In this document: positions 36,609-45,595 of the stretch, one piece after another
Position numbering within the stretch: the first letter of the stretch is position 1
Layout: every line of letters starts with the position of its first letter
Source of the DNA: Rhodospirillaceae bacterium
Lineage (GTDB): Bacteria; Pseudomonadota; Alphaproteobacteria; Rhodospirillales; Rhodospirillaceae
DNA length: 64,000 nt
NCBI GenBank assembly: GCA_040219235.1
Contig: JAVJSV010000021.1
Location: 146,140-210,139, forward strand
Direction: 5' to 3'
Program-made: the position numbers and the translations under genes
Notes under the pieces: model-generated
Seen by the model: the letters and a program-made list of their open reading frames with translations, nothing else
What the model was told of the DNA's origin: nothing
Database searches by the model: none

Positions 36609-37355
36609 CTAGCCGATGCTGCGGCTTAGCCAAACCACTCGTCCTACAATATGCAGATCATCATCTTGCAGGCTCATTTGTGATGGATAATTTGGGTTGT
36701 CGCTTTTCACAATTAACAATTTTGAGCTGGGGTGGCGGATGAGGCGCTTTACCATAACTTCGTCGCCATCCTGGTAACGAATTACGTAGAGGCCATCCCG
36801 GCTACACTGCTGGACCGCACGGTCAACCAAGATGAAGTCACCATCCTGAAGGGTATCCCACATGGAATCGCCTGCAACACGCATCACGGCCAGATTGTCT
36901 GCTGAACTCGGCGTCACGGTTTTAAGCCAATCCTGGCGGAACACGTTGTGATACATCGGCTGAGGCGCATCTACGTTGAGCGCCCCAGGTCCAGCAGACG
37001 CGCGCGCATCATACACAGGCACCAGGGCAAAGGCCTGACCATCAAGCTCGAAGTGTACTTTTTCGCCAGATTTGCCCGCCACCGTATCGACATCAGGCTC
37101 AAATGCCCAAGCCGGCGCAGCGTCCGGCCGACCGCTGGTCTGGTGCGACAGGTGGACTTGTCCTTTACCGTGGCGCAACCAGTCCATTGGAACATTTAGG
37201 GTTTCTGCCAGTTCCACAATGTATCGCGGTCGGCTGACCTTGCCCGATTCGAGTTGATCTACAGACTGTTGTTTGACGCCAATCTTGTTGGCGAGCTCGG
37301 CTTGGCTCCAACTGAGGGCCAATCGGCATTGTCTAACGCGGGCGCCCAGAGTCAT
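36609..37355 (-). CDS. CI/LexA-like repressor: XRE HTH plus S24 peptidase domain
   Basis: A 248-residue repressor. Residues 3-60 are an XRE HTH (LSWSQAELANKIGVKQQSVD). The C-terminal half is an S24 domain with catalytic Ser164 in RVAGDSMWDTL and Lys203 in VMVKRL. An Ala121-Gly122 pair in DARASAGPGAL is the likely self-cleavage site. Such proteins are inactivated by RecA-stimulated self-cleavage or, in some cases, only use the fold for dimerisation. No phage structural genes are nearby, so this is a chromosomal member. A 20-bp dyad lies in its upstream region. Confidence 0.9.
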   Translation of the reverse strand: MTLGARVRQCRLALSWSQAELANKIGVKQQSVDQLESGKVSRPRYIVELAETLNVPMDWLRHGKGQVHLSHQTSGRPDAAPAWAFEPDVDTVAGKSGEKVHFELDGQAFALVPVYDARASAGPGALNVDAPQPMYHNVFRQDWLKTVTPSSADNLAVMRVAGDSMWDTLQDGDFILVDRAVQQCSRDGLYVIRYQDGDEVMVKRLIRHPSSKLLIVKSDNPNYPSQMSLQDDDLHIVGRVVWLSRSIG

Positions 37356-37410
37356 CCCAGATACCCCTTAGTAGTGAATACTTACTGGAACCTATCAAGT
37401 TGCAGTAGAG

Positions 37411-37430
37411 ATAACAACATATATTGTTAT
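37411..37430 (-). promoter_or_regulatory. Operator-like dyad ATAACAA-N6-TTGTTAT upstream of the S24 repressor
   Basis: A perfect inverted repeat with 7-bp arms and a 6-bp spacer, 56 bp upstream of the repressor start and in the divergent region shared with the coiled-coil gene. It has the size expected for an XRE-type dimer site. Confidence 0.5.
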
Positions 37431-37567
37431 TCGACTCAAATAGACTTTTACCCAACTGAGCCCATAACTGCTGATTTTCCTGGTCCTCGGGAAGACTTTG
37501 TTAATAGTCTGTGGATAACCTTGCCGCGAGAGAAGGGGTTTTTCGTTAACAATAAAAAGAGCCGAAC

Positions 37568-40500
37568 ATGGCTAAAGACGCACGCATCGGCGCGGGAGTA
37601 ACTCGCGCGGCAACTGATTCGACCGGATCATCGGCGAAACCGAACGGCACGGCTAAGTCGCCGCCGGGGACTGCAACGCCTGAGCCAAAACGCTCACGCT
37701 TCTGGCCTAAAGCCGGCACGCCATTTGATCCCAAGCCCAATGTAACGGCTAAGCCCGCCGCAGTTCAGGATAGTCCGGTCGACGCGGCTGTTGCGCCGGT
37801 CAGCCCCATGACTTGGACCAACGCGAACAAACCCATCTCAGTCGGGATCGGACTGAGTGTTTTTTGGCTCGCTATATTTTCTTTTTACGTCACGCGAACC
37901 TTAGGCTGGTCTGAACTGTTCTTGCTGCTTCCGCCAGAGTTTGGGGGCCTGTTCGCGGTTGGACTGATGCCAATTGCGTTCTTGTGGTTGTTGATCGCCT
38001 TTATCGATCGCGGACGTCAGCTTTCTCAAGAAGGGGAAGCCCTGCGACTTCACCTCGCGCAATTAACCTACCCATCCGCAGATGCAGCACAGCAAGTTGA
38101 AGCTGTTACAGCATCCCTGAAACGTCAGGCGGATGCTCTGACAGAAGCCAGTAAAGTCGTCACAGAACGGTTGCAAGACCTGCAAAGCCAGTTCGTGCGG
38201 AACACCGATAAATTGTCCACGGTAACCGGCCAACTGGAAACAGGGGCCAGCACCTCTGCTGCCGCCGTGACGGAACAAGTGGACAAGTTGAAAGCGGCCA
38301 TTGATGGGGCTGCCGGGGTCAATCACAAGATTGAAGATGCGCTTCGCCGCCAGCATGAATTTGTGGGCGCAGCGTCACAAAAGACCTTGGCCCAGGTTAA
38401 CACCATGAGTCAGGCCCTTGAGACCCAGGTCGCGAGCCTGAACACCGCGACCGAGCGCGCCAAAGGTCTTTCTGCGGCGATAGCGCAACAAGTGGCGCAA
38501 CAGGAAGAGACGCTCTCCAATTCTAATATCACGGCTAAGAGCCATTCTGAAGATATGGCCAAAGCGGTTGCCAAACATGTTGAAGAAATTGAGCAGGTTG
38601 CCAAGCGTGTTGAGGGCACGGTGAACGCCGTGGTGTCCGGCTTCAAAGGGCAGGCGAAAAGCCTTGATGAGTTGTTCGCCAAGCAGCGCGCAGAACTGAC
38701 ATCTGCAGGAGATCGTATCGATGATCTTAGCACCAAGGTTAACACACGCCTTGGGCAGCAAACCGCCGGTCTGGATCAAGTGATGGAACGGGTGTTGTCC
38801 CGCGTAAAGATCGTCGAAGAAGCGCTATCAATCCAAACGAAGGAACTTTCAACAGCGTCTGATGATGCCGTGGCGCGCCTCCGCGCCGTCGAGAATATGA
38901 TCAAACAACAAGCTGATGCGGTTGGGGATGCGGCCTCTAAGGTGGAAGGTCGTTTGACCCGTTCCAGTGATGAGTTTGAAGGTAAGAGTAAAATCGTCAC
39001 CGAGCGCTTTAAAACAGCAACGGCGGATCTTGATAAAGCGTCTGAGATCGCCATTGAGCGCGCCGAAGCCATGGGCACAGCCTCTGATGCGGTCATTCAA
39101 AAAATTGATTCCGTTGGCGTTCGTGTGCGCGAGCATGCCGAACAATTGTCGTCCAGCGCCGAACGGGCGGCGGCGCAAGCGGAAAGTATCCGCGAGACTT
39201 TACGCCGCCAGAATGACGAGCTTGAGTCAACAGCCAGCACATTGGCCACCCATGTCAAACTCAGCGAAACGTCCATGGCCCAGCAATCCCGCCAAATGGG
39301 TGCCACGTCTGAACAAGTACTCTCCCATGTCCGCAACATGTCGGATGTGTTGAGTCAAAACTCATCTGAACTCATGCAGGCCAGTGCGCGGATCACCAAG
39401 GAGCTCGAGTCGATTCGCCAGGGCCTTGAGCAAACCGCAAACACCGCCATGGAAGTGGCCGATCAATCGGTTGAGAAAACCAAAGCCGTGCGGCGTGAAA
39501 TCGGAGTGGAGGTCACAGCCCTGTCGACGGTCACAGCGGAAGTAAATGAAGCCTTGAAGGGCTCTCTTGATGCGCTGGACCAGTCCAAAGAAACGCTGCA
39601 ATCCGCAGCGTCTTCTGCAGGTATGAAGCTCGAACAATCCGCCAGCGTCTTTAGAGATCATGCACAAACCATCGACAAAGCTGCGGATCAAGCGGCTGAA
39701 CGCATGGCCGTTGTGGGCGATGGTGTTCGCCAAAGGTCTGAGGATCTTAAGTCGACGGCGGATGACGCCCAGTCACGCTTGTCTGGTTTCCGCGAAAGCT
39801 TGCAGAAACTTATGCTCGACTTCGAAGATTCCACCAATCGCGGTGCCGCACAAGTCACGGTGGCCAGCGAGCAAATGCGCACCTCGTTGGATGAGTTCGG
39901 CCATACGTCCGAGCGCATCGCCTCTGGTGTACGTCAAACCGGTGAAGGCTTCCGCCAGCAACTGCAAAATCTTGGCACGTCTGCTGATGAGGCCGTCGCC
40001 CGTGTTGAAGTGGTTCTGAAGACCTTGCGCAAGCATGCTGAAAGCTTGGTCGATGCCAGCAATGAAATCACGGACCAAACGGCCAAAGCTGGGTACACCT
40101 TTAAGCGTCAAGTCGAAGAGCTTCTGGAGTCTGCTGGTAAAGCATCGACCAGTGCAAAGCAGTTGGACGACTCTCACGAAAAAGCACAGACAGCCAAGTT
40201 CCTGGAAGAAACCACTTACGTGATCGAGCAACTGCATTCCCTTGCTGTCGATATCGCCCGTATTTTCCAGCCGTCTGTCGAGGAAGAGCTGTGGAAGCGG
40301 TACCACAAGGGTGACCAAGCTGTCTTCCTGCGCCACATCACCAAGACTCTGAGTCGTCAGAAAATGGCCGCGATCCAGAAAAAATACGAGACCGACGAGA
40401 AGTTCCGCACTTTTGTGATGCGGTATCTCAAAGAGTACTCTGCTTTGGTTAAGCACGCCCGCGCCACCGATCGCGCCGAAGTGCTGACCACAACTTTCTC

Positions 40501-40576
40501 GACCTCCGACATGGGTAAGCTTTACATGCTGCTGTCCAAGTCGATGGAAGGTGCTGCGGCTCCCGAGCCCAGCTAA
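37568..40576 (+). CDS. Large coiled-coil inner-membrane protein
   Basis: A 1002-residue protein. A disordered Pro/Lys-rich cytoplasmic start (~80 residues) leads to two transmembrane helices (ISVGIGLSVFWLAIFSFYVT and LFAVGLMPIAFLWLLIAFID), then about 750 residues of nearly uninterrupted coiled coil with Ala, Gln, Thr and Glu in heptads, resembling apolipoprotein or chemoreceptor signalling bundles. The last ~120 residues are a separate globular domain (FLEETTYVIEQLHSLAVDIA, RYHKGDQAVFLRHITKTLSR, VMRYLKEYSALVKHARATDR). No chemoreceptor hairpin tip is evident. The function is unknown; a scaffold, polar or envelope-spanning role is plausible. Its stop overlaps the photolyase stop by 4 bp. Confidence 0.85.
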   Translation: MAKDARIGAGVTRAATDSTGSSAKPNGTAKSPPGTATPEPKRSRFWPKAGTPFDPKPNVTAKPAAVQDSPVDAAVAPVSPMTWTNANKPISVGIGLSVFWLAIFSFYVTRTLGWSELFLLLPPEFGGLFAVGLMPIAFLWLLIAFIDRGRQLSQEGEALRLHLAQLTYPSADAAQQVEAVTASLKRQADALTEASKVVTERLQDLQSQFVRNTDKLSTVTGQLETGASTSAAAVTEQVDKLKAAIDGAAGVNHKIEDALRRQHEFVGAASQKTLAQVNTMSQALETQVASLNTATERAKGLSAAIAQQVAQQEETLSNSNITAKSHSEDMAKAVAKHVEEIEQVAKRVEGTVNAVVSGFKGQAKSLDELFAKQRAELTSAGDRIDDLSTKVNTRLGQQTAGLDQVMERVLSRVKIVEEALSIQTKELSTASDDAVARLRAVENMIKQQADAVGDAASKVEGRLTRSSDEFEGKSKIVTERFKTATADLDKASEIAIERAEAMGTASDAVIQKIDSVGVRVREHAEQLSSSAERAAAQAESIRETLRRQNDELESTASTLATHVKLSETSMAQQSRQMGATSEQVLSHVRNMSDVLSQNSSELMQASARITKELESIRQGLEQTANTAMEVADQSVEKTKAVRREIGVEVTALSTVTAEVNEALKGSLDALDQSKETLQSAASSAGMKLEQSASVFRDHAQTIDKAADQAAERMAVVGDGVRQRSEDLKSTADDAQSRLSGFRESLQKLMLDFEDSTNRGAAQVTVASEQMRTSLDEFGHTSERIASGVRQTGEGFRQQLQNLGTSADEAVARVEVVLKTLRKHAESLVDASNEITDQTAKAGYTFKRQVEELLESAGKASTSAKQLDDSHEKAQTAKFLEETTYVIEQLHSLAVDIARIFQPSVEEELWKRYHKGDQAVFLRHITKTLSRQKMAAIQKKYETDEKFRTFVMRYLKEYSALVKHARATDRAEVLTTTFSTSDMGKLYMLLSKSMEGAAAPEPS

Positions 40577-42012
40577 GTCGTAGTGTCTGGATTGAGAGAC
40601 TTGAGGGCGGCTAAGGCGCGGGCTCTGGCGGCAGAGTGATCAACGATGGGACGAGGATAGGTCGTTCCCAAGTCGATGTTGGCGTTCAGCAGTTCAACGG
40701 GTGTGGCCTCCCAGGGTTCGTGAATCACGGCGTTGGGTAACGCGGCAATCTCCGGCACCCACTGTCTGACATAATCCCCATCTTCATCAAATTTCTGACC
40801 TTGCGTCATCGGATTGAAAATCCGGAAATAGGGCGCGGCATCCGCACCGCATCCGGCCACCCACTGCCAGTTGGCGGTGTTGCTGGCCAGGTCTGCATCC
40901 ACCAGGGTGTCCCAAAACCAGGTTTCACCCGCGCGCCAATGCAGAAGTAGGTGTTTCACCAGAAACGACGCTACAATCATCCGCACCCGATTGTGCATGG
41001 TGCCTGTCGTCCAGAGTTCACGCATACCCGCATCGACGATGGGGTAGCCTGTCTGCCCACGCTGCCAGGCGTCCAAATAACTGTCGTTGGTTTGCCAGGG
41101 AAACCGTTTGAACTTTTCCTGGAGCGGAGTCGTCGGCATTTCCGGGTTGTAGTACAGCAGATGATAACCAAACTCGCGCCACACGATCTCTTTCAAAAAC
41201 GTCTCTGTGCCGCTGTTCGGTTCTCGCTGTGCGGTGGTTTGCCAAATTTGACGTGGACTGATTTCACCAAAATGCAAATGCGGTGATAGACGAGACGTGG
41301 CCGGCTTGGCCGGAAAATCCCGGTCCGTTTTATAGGCATCAACAACCGTATCCAGAAACTGATCTAAGAGTTCGGTCGCACCCACTTCGCCAGGGGTCCA
41401 GGTCTTTCGTAATCCACCTGCCCAATCCGGTTTGGTGGGCAGAAGCGCCCAATCCGCCAGTGCGTCGCCATTAATTTTATCTTTGTAACTTACAACAGAA
41501 GACGGCGCAGCGCGCGGTGGTGATGGCTCTCCTTGGGCCAGCACCATACGATAGAACGGTGTAAACACCCGGTAGGGTTTATCTTGCTTGGTGCTAATCT
41601 CCCACGGTTCATAGAGCAAACTGCCATTGAAACTCTCAACCGTGACACCTTTATCCTGCAGAGACGGCTTAATGGTTTTATCGCGATCAATCACACCGGG
41701 TTCATAGCAGCGGTTCCAATACACCGCGCCGGCTTCACTTTCCTTGATGATGCCTTTGAGAACCTCATGGGCCGCTCCGCGTCTGAGGGTCAGCGTTAAG
41801 CCCAAGGTTTCCAGACATTCGGTTAGGGCCGTCAGAGAATGATGCAGCCACCACAACGAGGCCCCCCCCATCGGGCGCACGTCAGGACTTTCTTGGTCCA
41901 AAATGTAGAGGGCAATAACTGGTCGACCGGTCGCTGCCGCCGCAGACAAGGCCGGGTTATCTTCAATACGCAGGTCTTGGCGGAACCAAACAATAACAGG
42001 GCTGGAATTCAT
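40573..42012 (-). CDS. phrB: Deoxyribodipyrimidine photolyase (class I CPD)
   Basis: A 479-residue flavoprotein that repairs UV-induced cyclobutane pyrimidine dimers using light. The N-terminal antenna domain starts PVIVWFRQDLRIEDNPAL. The C-terminal FAD domain has ETFLKEIVWREFGYHLLYY, GQTGYPIVDAGMRELWTTG, MHNRVRMIVASFLVKHLL and DADLASNTANWQWVAGCGAD, typical of class I. The ATG at 42012 (AGAG upstream) begins at the family N-terminus; an ATG at 42057 would add 15 odd residues. It is divergent from the arsenic operon. Confidence 0.94.
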   Translation of the reverse strand: MNSSPVIVWFRQDLRIEDNPALSAAAATGRPVIALYILDQESPDVRPMGGASLWWLHHSLTALTECLETLGLTLTLRRGAAHEVLKGIIKESEAGAVYWNRCYEPGVIDRDKTIKPSLQDKGVTVESFNGSLLYEPWEISTKQDKPYRVFTPFYRMVLAQGEPSPPRAAPSSVVSYKDKINGDALADWALLPTKPDWAGGLRKTWTPGEVGATELLDQFLDTVVDAYKTDRDFPAKPATSRLSPHLHFGEISPRQIWQTTAQREPNSGTETFLKEIVWREFGYHLLYYNPEMPTTPLQEKFKRFPWQTNDSYLDAWQRGQTGYPIVDAGMRELWTTGTMHNRVRMIVASFLVKHLLLHWRAGETWFWDTLVDADLASNTANWQWVAGCGADAAPYFRIFNPMTQGQKFDEDGDYVRQWVPEIAALPNAVIHEPWEATPVELLNANIDLGTTYPRPIVDHSAARARALAALKSLNPDTTT

Positions 42013-42137
42013 AATCTCTATACGCTGCGTTTGGGATTTCAGATTGTTACTGCACATTGGCTGTCAAACACAGCCATCAAACACAGTCTTGGTGTTAAAG
42101 ATTTGGTACTTAAAGTGTCACAATATATACGCTTGAC

Positions 42138-42147
42138 CATATATATG
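42138..42147 (+). promoter_or_regulatory. Palindrome CATATATATG in the arsR leader
   Basis: A perfect 10-bp palindrome, flanked by a looser CGCT...AGCG pair (42130-42155), begins 31 bp before arsR. It lies where an ArsR operator/promoter overlap is expected. Confidence 0.35.
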
Positions 42148-42168
42148 TTTTAGCGAATATATTCTCTT

Positions 42169-42510
42169 ATGAAACCAGATGCTTTCTTCAAAATGATTGC
42201 GGATCAGACCCGTCTCCGGTGCTTAGTGCTGTTGTCCACGCAGGGCGAGCTTTGTGTATGCGAACTCGTCCAGGCGTTGCAGTTGTCGCAGCCTAAAATT
42301 TCACGTCATCTCGCCGCGCTGCGTGAGGCGGGTGTTGTTGAGTCCCGCCGTCAGGGGCAGTGGATGTTCTATCAGCTCTCCACCGCTCTGCCAGATTGGG
42401 CAATCACGACCGTCACGGCTGTAGCAGGTGGGGCTAAATTAGAGACCCCCTACACAGCCGATGCCAAACGCTTCCGCCGTTTAGCTGACCCCGAGACCCT
42501 GGTCGCATAA
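42169..42510 (+). CDS. arsR: ArsR family metalloid-responsive repressor
   Basis: A 113-residue winged-helix repressor. The metalloid site is Cys29 and Cys31 in GELCVCELVQAL, followed by the recognition helix region LSQPKISRHLAALREAGVVE. Arsenite binding to the cysteines would release DNA. It is the first gene of an arsR-arsC-aqpS operon; arsC follows after 28 bp. Confidence 0.92.
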   Translation: MKPDAFFKMIADQTRLRCLVLLSTQGELCVCELVQALQLSQPKISRHLAALREAGVVESRRQGQWMFYQLSTALPDWAITTVTAVAGGAKLETPYTADAKRFRRLADPETLVA

Positions 42511-42538
42511 GATCCCAGAATCAGAAAGTCCCAGAAAA

Positions 42539-43039
42539 ATGTCTGATATAGATCGCATTTTTAATGTTTTGTTCCTGTGCACAGGGAACTCAGCCCGCAG
42601 CATCATGTCGGAATGTGCGTTGAACCGAGAAGGCAAAGGGCGCTTTCGGGGATACAGTGCTGGCTCTCACCCCACCGGGAGCGTCAATCCTTATGCGCTG
42701 GATTTGATGACCCGCCAGAATTTTCCCGTTGAGGGTCTGCGCTCTAAAAATTGGGATGAGTTTGCAAAGCCAGACTCACCTCCCTTAGATTTCGTTTTCA
42801 CGGTTTGTGATAATGCCGCCGGTGAGGTGTGCCCCATTTGGCCGGGGCAACCCATCACCGCCCATTGGGGCGTGCCAGATCCCGCTGCCGTGACGGGAAG
42901 TGATGCCGAAATCAAATCTGCTTTTTTTGACGCCTTCCGTCAGCTCAACAATCGTATCAATATTTTTGTGAACTTACCTTTGGATCGCCTGGACCGCCTC
43001 GCGTTGCAACGCCGGGTTAAGGAGATTGGTCAGTCCTAA
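42539..43039 (+). CDS. arsC: Arsenate reductase, low-molecular-weight phosphatase type
   Basis: A 166-residue LMW-PTP-fold reductase converting arsenate to arsenite. The P-loop FLCTGNSARSIMSE carries nucleophile Cys14; the general-acid region is HWGVPDPAAVTG. This is the thioredoxin- or glutaredoxin-coupled branch, not the E. coli plasmid type. The next gene starts 19 bp after its stop. Confidence 0.92.
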   Translation: MSDIDRIFNVLFLCTGNSARSIMSECALNREGKGRFRGYSAGSHPTGSVNPYALDLMTRQNFPVEGLRSKNWDEFAKPDSPPLDFVFTVCDNAAGEVCPIWPGQPITAHWGVPDPAAVTGSDAEIKSAFFDAFRQLNNRINIFVNLPLDRLDRLALQRRVKEIGQS

Positions 43040-43058
43040 CGGCTGTCCAAAACTGCCT

Positions 43059-43736
43059 ATGACACCCCCTCGTTCCAAAAAGCTCGTCGCCGAGGCCCTG
43101 GGCACAGCTCTGCTGCTCGCCACTGTCGTCGGGTCTGGCATCATGGCCGACAGTCTATCGGGCGGAAATGATGGCCTCGCACTGTTGGCCAATGCCATCG
43201 CCACCGGCGCTATTCTGGTGGTCCTCATTCTCATATTCGGCCCTGTGTCCGGTGCGCATTTCAATCCTGCGGTGACGTTCGTCTTTTTTCTCCGCAAGGA
43301 GATCAGCGCGGCGGACGCCGGTCTCTATGTCGTTGTTCAAATCATGGCGGCGCTTTCTGGTGTTCTGCTCGCCCATGCCATGTTCGATCTCTCGCTGCTG
43401 CAAACCTCGACGAAGGTCCGCACCGGCAGCAGTCAGTGGCTGTCCGAAGGGGTGGCCACCTTTGGTCTGCTCGCGACCATTCTCGGTTGTGTGCGCTGGC
43501 GACCTGAAGCCGTTCCCTATGCCGTTGGATTGTTTATCACGGCGGGCTACTGGTTCACGGCCTCGACCTCCTTCGCCAACCCGGCGGTGACTATCGCACG
43601 CTCTTTTACGAATACTTTCGCAGGGATACTCCCTGGCAACGTTATTGCTTTTATAGCTGCGCAGTTGCTTGGCGCCGCACTCGCTTTCGTTATTCTTTCA
43701 TGGCTGTATAAAAATGAGAAAGTGAGTCGGTCTTAA
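43059..43736 (+). CDS. aqpS: Aquaglyceroporin (MIP family), AqpS-like arsenite channel
   Basis: A 225-residue MIP channel with six helices and two NPA boxes (GAHFNPAVTF and SFANPAVTIA). It lies directly behind arsR-arsC. In Sinorhizobium meliloti, AqpS in the same setting lets internally produced arsenite flow out, replacing ArsB or Acr3; no ArsB or Acr3 gene is visible here. The ATG at 43059 is chosen over a TTG at 43026 that lies within arsC. Confidence 0.88.
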   Translation: MTPPRSKKLVAEALGTALLLATVVGSGIMADSLSGGNDGLALLANAIATGAILVVLILIFGPVSGAHFNPAVTFVFFLRKEISAADAGLYVVVQIMAALSGVLLAHAMFDLSLLQTSTKVRTGSSQWLSEGVATFGLLATILGCVRWRPEAVPYAVGLFITAGYWFTASTSFANPAVTIARSFTNTFAGILPGNVIAFIAAQLLGAALAFVILSWLYKNEKVSRS

Positions 43737-43767
43737 AGACCGTTGCCTTAACAGGGGGAGAAGTCGG

Positions 43768-44190
43768 ATGGCTGAATTGAAAACCAAGCAAAACAGCAAA
43801 AGCGTCGCGGCCTTTATCAAGGCGGTGGAAAACCCGAAACGCCGCGAAGATACTCAGGTCATCAAGAAGATGATGGACGCCATCACCGGCTGGAAACCCA
43901 AGATGTGGGGCGACAGCATCGTTGGCTACGGCGCGTATCATTATAAATACGGCAGTGGTCGCGAAGGGGACTGGTTCGTCACCGGTTTTTCACCACGCAA
44001 GCAGGCGCTGACCGTCTACATCATGCCCGGCTTTTCCAGCTATGAAGATCTCATGGCCAAGCTCGGCAAATACAAAACAGGCAAGTCTTGCTTGTACATC
44101 AACAAGCTCGAAGACATAGATCTCAAGGTGTTAGAAAAACTCATCCGCCAGTCTATCACGCGTATGAAGAAAATCTATACGGTCACATAA
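43768..44190 (+). CDS. DUF1801 family protein
   Basis: A 140-residue protein of the YdhG/DUF1801 type: NPKRREDTQVIKKMMDAITG, PKMWGDSIVGYGAYHYKY, GDWFVTGFSPRKQALTVYIM and a C-terminal CLYINKLEDIDLKVLEKLIR. Function unknown. An AGGGGGAGAAG ribosome site precedes the ATG and aqpS ends 31 bp upstream, so it may belong to the arsenic transcript. A diverged copy of its last codons reappears at 45596-45652. Confidence 0.85.
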   Translation: MAELKTKQNSKSVAAFIKAVENPKRREDTQVIKKMMDAITGWKPKMWGDSIVGYGAYHYKYGSGREGDWFVTGFSPRKQALTVYIMPGFSSYEDLMAKLGKYKTGKSCLYINKLEDIDLKVLEKLIRQSITRMKKIYTVT

Positions 44191-44214
44191 CAGCTCTCAC
44201 CGCACGCTTATGAA

Positions 44215-44244
44215 CTGGCGTAGTCTAAGCTGGCGTAGTCTAAA
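44215..44244 (+). repeat. 15-bp tandem duplication after the DUF1801 gene
   Basis: CTGGCGTAGTCTAAG is followed at once by CTGGCGTAGTCTAAA (14 of 15 identical), 24 bp after the DUF1801 stop. Confidence 0.8.
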
Positions 44245-44278
44245 AAGACTCGCGTCGCGCTTCCTTCCATGGGCACAC

Positions 44279-44376
44279 TCAATCCAACAGTTCATCTTGG
44301 GTGCGCCGCGGGAGCGTGCTGGCCAGCCACGAAGTAAAACCCAGCACTAAATAGAAGTATGCCTTAGTCAGGGAGC
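44279..44376 (-). pseudogene. Possible 3' remnant of a membrane-protein gene
   Basis: The minus-strand frame reads KAYFYLVLGFTSWLASTLPR then RTQDELLD and stop, which looks like a transmembrane helix plus basic tail of a transporter. It has no start and is closed upstream by a TAA. It probably is the end of a lost gene; the parent family was not identified. Confidence 0.3.
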
Positions 44377-44379
44377 TTT

Positions 44380-45588
44380 ATGCTTACGTTCACGTCATCA
44401 GAAGGGGTCTGGACAACTCTGCACCGCTACGTTGGCCTATTCTTAGGGATCTGGATGTGTGCCGTAGGCATAACCGGGGCCATAATGGCGTATTATCGAG
44501 AGATCGACGCGTTCCTAAACCCGGCTTTTTTTGCGGCAGACGATAGCCCGCGCCACCCAGATCTAGACGCCATGGTCCGCACCATCACTGCGGCTTTCCC
44601 GGACCGTTTCATCCTCTCTCTTGATCGTTATTTTCTAAGTCCCGATGAGTCCTATCCGTTCATCCTGTCGGAGCCGTTGCCAGTAAATGCAGAGGGCTTA
44701 GATCTGACCTTGATCGGGAATTATGAGCGTGCATCGTCTCTTGAAGTTTTCTTAGACCCTGGCAACGCAACCATTATCGGAACACGTCCGTATTGGACCT
44801 GGATCAAGGTTTTACGAAACTTTCATCGCGAACTGCTCTTCCCGGGCGAGGGGCGAAAATTTCTTGGCGCGCTGGCCATCATTCTGTTTTTGACGTGTGT
44901 TGCGGGCGCTGTGTTGTGGTGGCGCGCCGCGCGCGGGCGGATTAAGCGGGCGCTGACAATGCGGATGTCGTCGTCTGGCCCGCGTTTGGTGCGTGATGCG
45001 CATACCGTATTCGGTGCCTATGCGTTAGTGGTGATTGGCTGGCTCTCCTTAACCGCAGCGATGATGAGTTATGAAATCCCGTTAAGAAACTTTTCAAATT
45101 TTCTTTTAGGAACGGAACGCCACCAGAGAGCAAGTATGCCTGCGGCGTCTACGTTTGTTTCCCTGAATGAAACCCGGGACGTTGCGCTTGCCGAGTACCC
45201 TAACTCAGACGTTGTCCTCATCCGCATGGCAAAGACACCCCAAGACCGTTTGGTCTTCAGATTGTATCCGGATGATAAGCCAATTTCGATTTATACCCGA
45301 CAGCTCAGTGTGCATGCCGGAACAGCCGAAATCGTCGGACGGTTTGACCCGGAAGCACAACCGTGGACCGATTCCTTGTTCGGCGTTTGGCTGCTGTGGT
45401 TCCATAATGGCGGGATGCTCGGCCTTCCTGGAAAACTATTAAACATCACCGCGGGGTTAGTTTTAGCGTCTCTGTTCCCAACCGGTGTCTATATTTGGTG
45501 GCGAAAGCGGCTGTCGCGTGTACGGTCGCGCAAGTCGGCTCTATCGCGCGAGTCCAAAGTCGAGGGTAAGGTCGAGAGCAAGGTATAG
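44380..45588 (+). CDS. PepSY-associated transmembrane protein
   Basis: A 402-residue inner-membrane protein with four predicted helices in the PepSY_TM layout: LHRYVGLFLGIWMCAVGITG at the start, periplasmic PepSY region with KVLRNFHRELLFPGEGRKFL, a helix LAIILFLTCVAGAVLWWRAA, a third TVFGAYALVVIGWLSLTAAM and a last region LLNITAGLVLASLFPTGVYI. Such proteins are often linked to siderophore use or iron-regulated reduction; no receptor gene is adjacent, so the role is open. The tail SKVEGKVESKV is repetitive. It sits between two gene remnants. Confidence 0.85.
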   Translation: MLTFTSSEGVWTTLHRYVGLFLGIWMCAVGITGAIMAYYREIDAFLNPAFFAADDSPRHPDLDAMVRTITAAFPDRFILSLDRYFLSPDESYPFILSEPLPVNAEGLDLTLIGNYERASSLEVFLDPGNATIIGTRPYWTWIKVLRNFHRELLFPGEGRKFLGALAIILFLTCVAGAVLWWRAARGRIKRALTMRMSSSGPRLVRDAHTVFGAYALVVIGWLSLTAAMMSYEIPLRNFSNFLLGTERHQRASMPAASTFVSLNETRDVALAEYPNSDVVLIRMAKTPQDRLVFRLYPDDKPISIYTRQLSVHAGTAEIVGRFDPEAQPWTDSLFGVWLLWFHNGGMLGLPGKLLNITAGLVLASLFPTGVYIWWRKRLSRVRSRKSALSRESKVEGKVESKV

Positions 45589-45595
45589 AGGCGCG

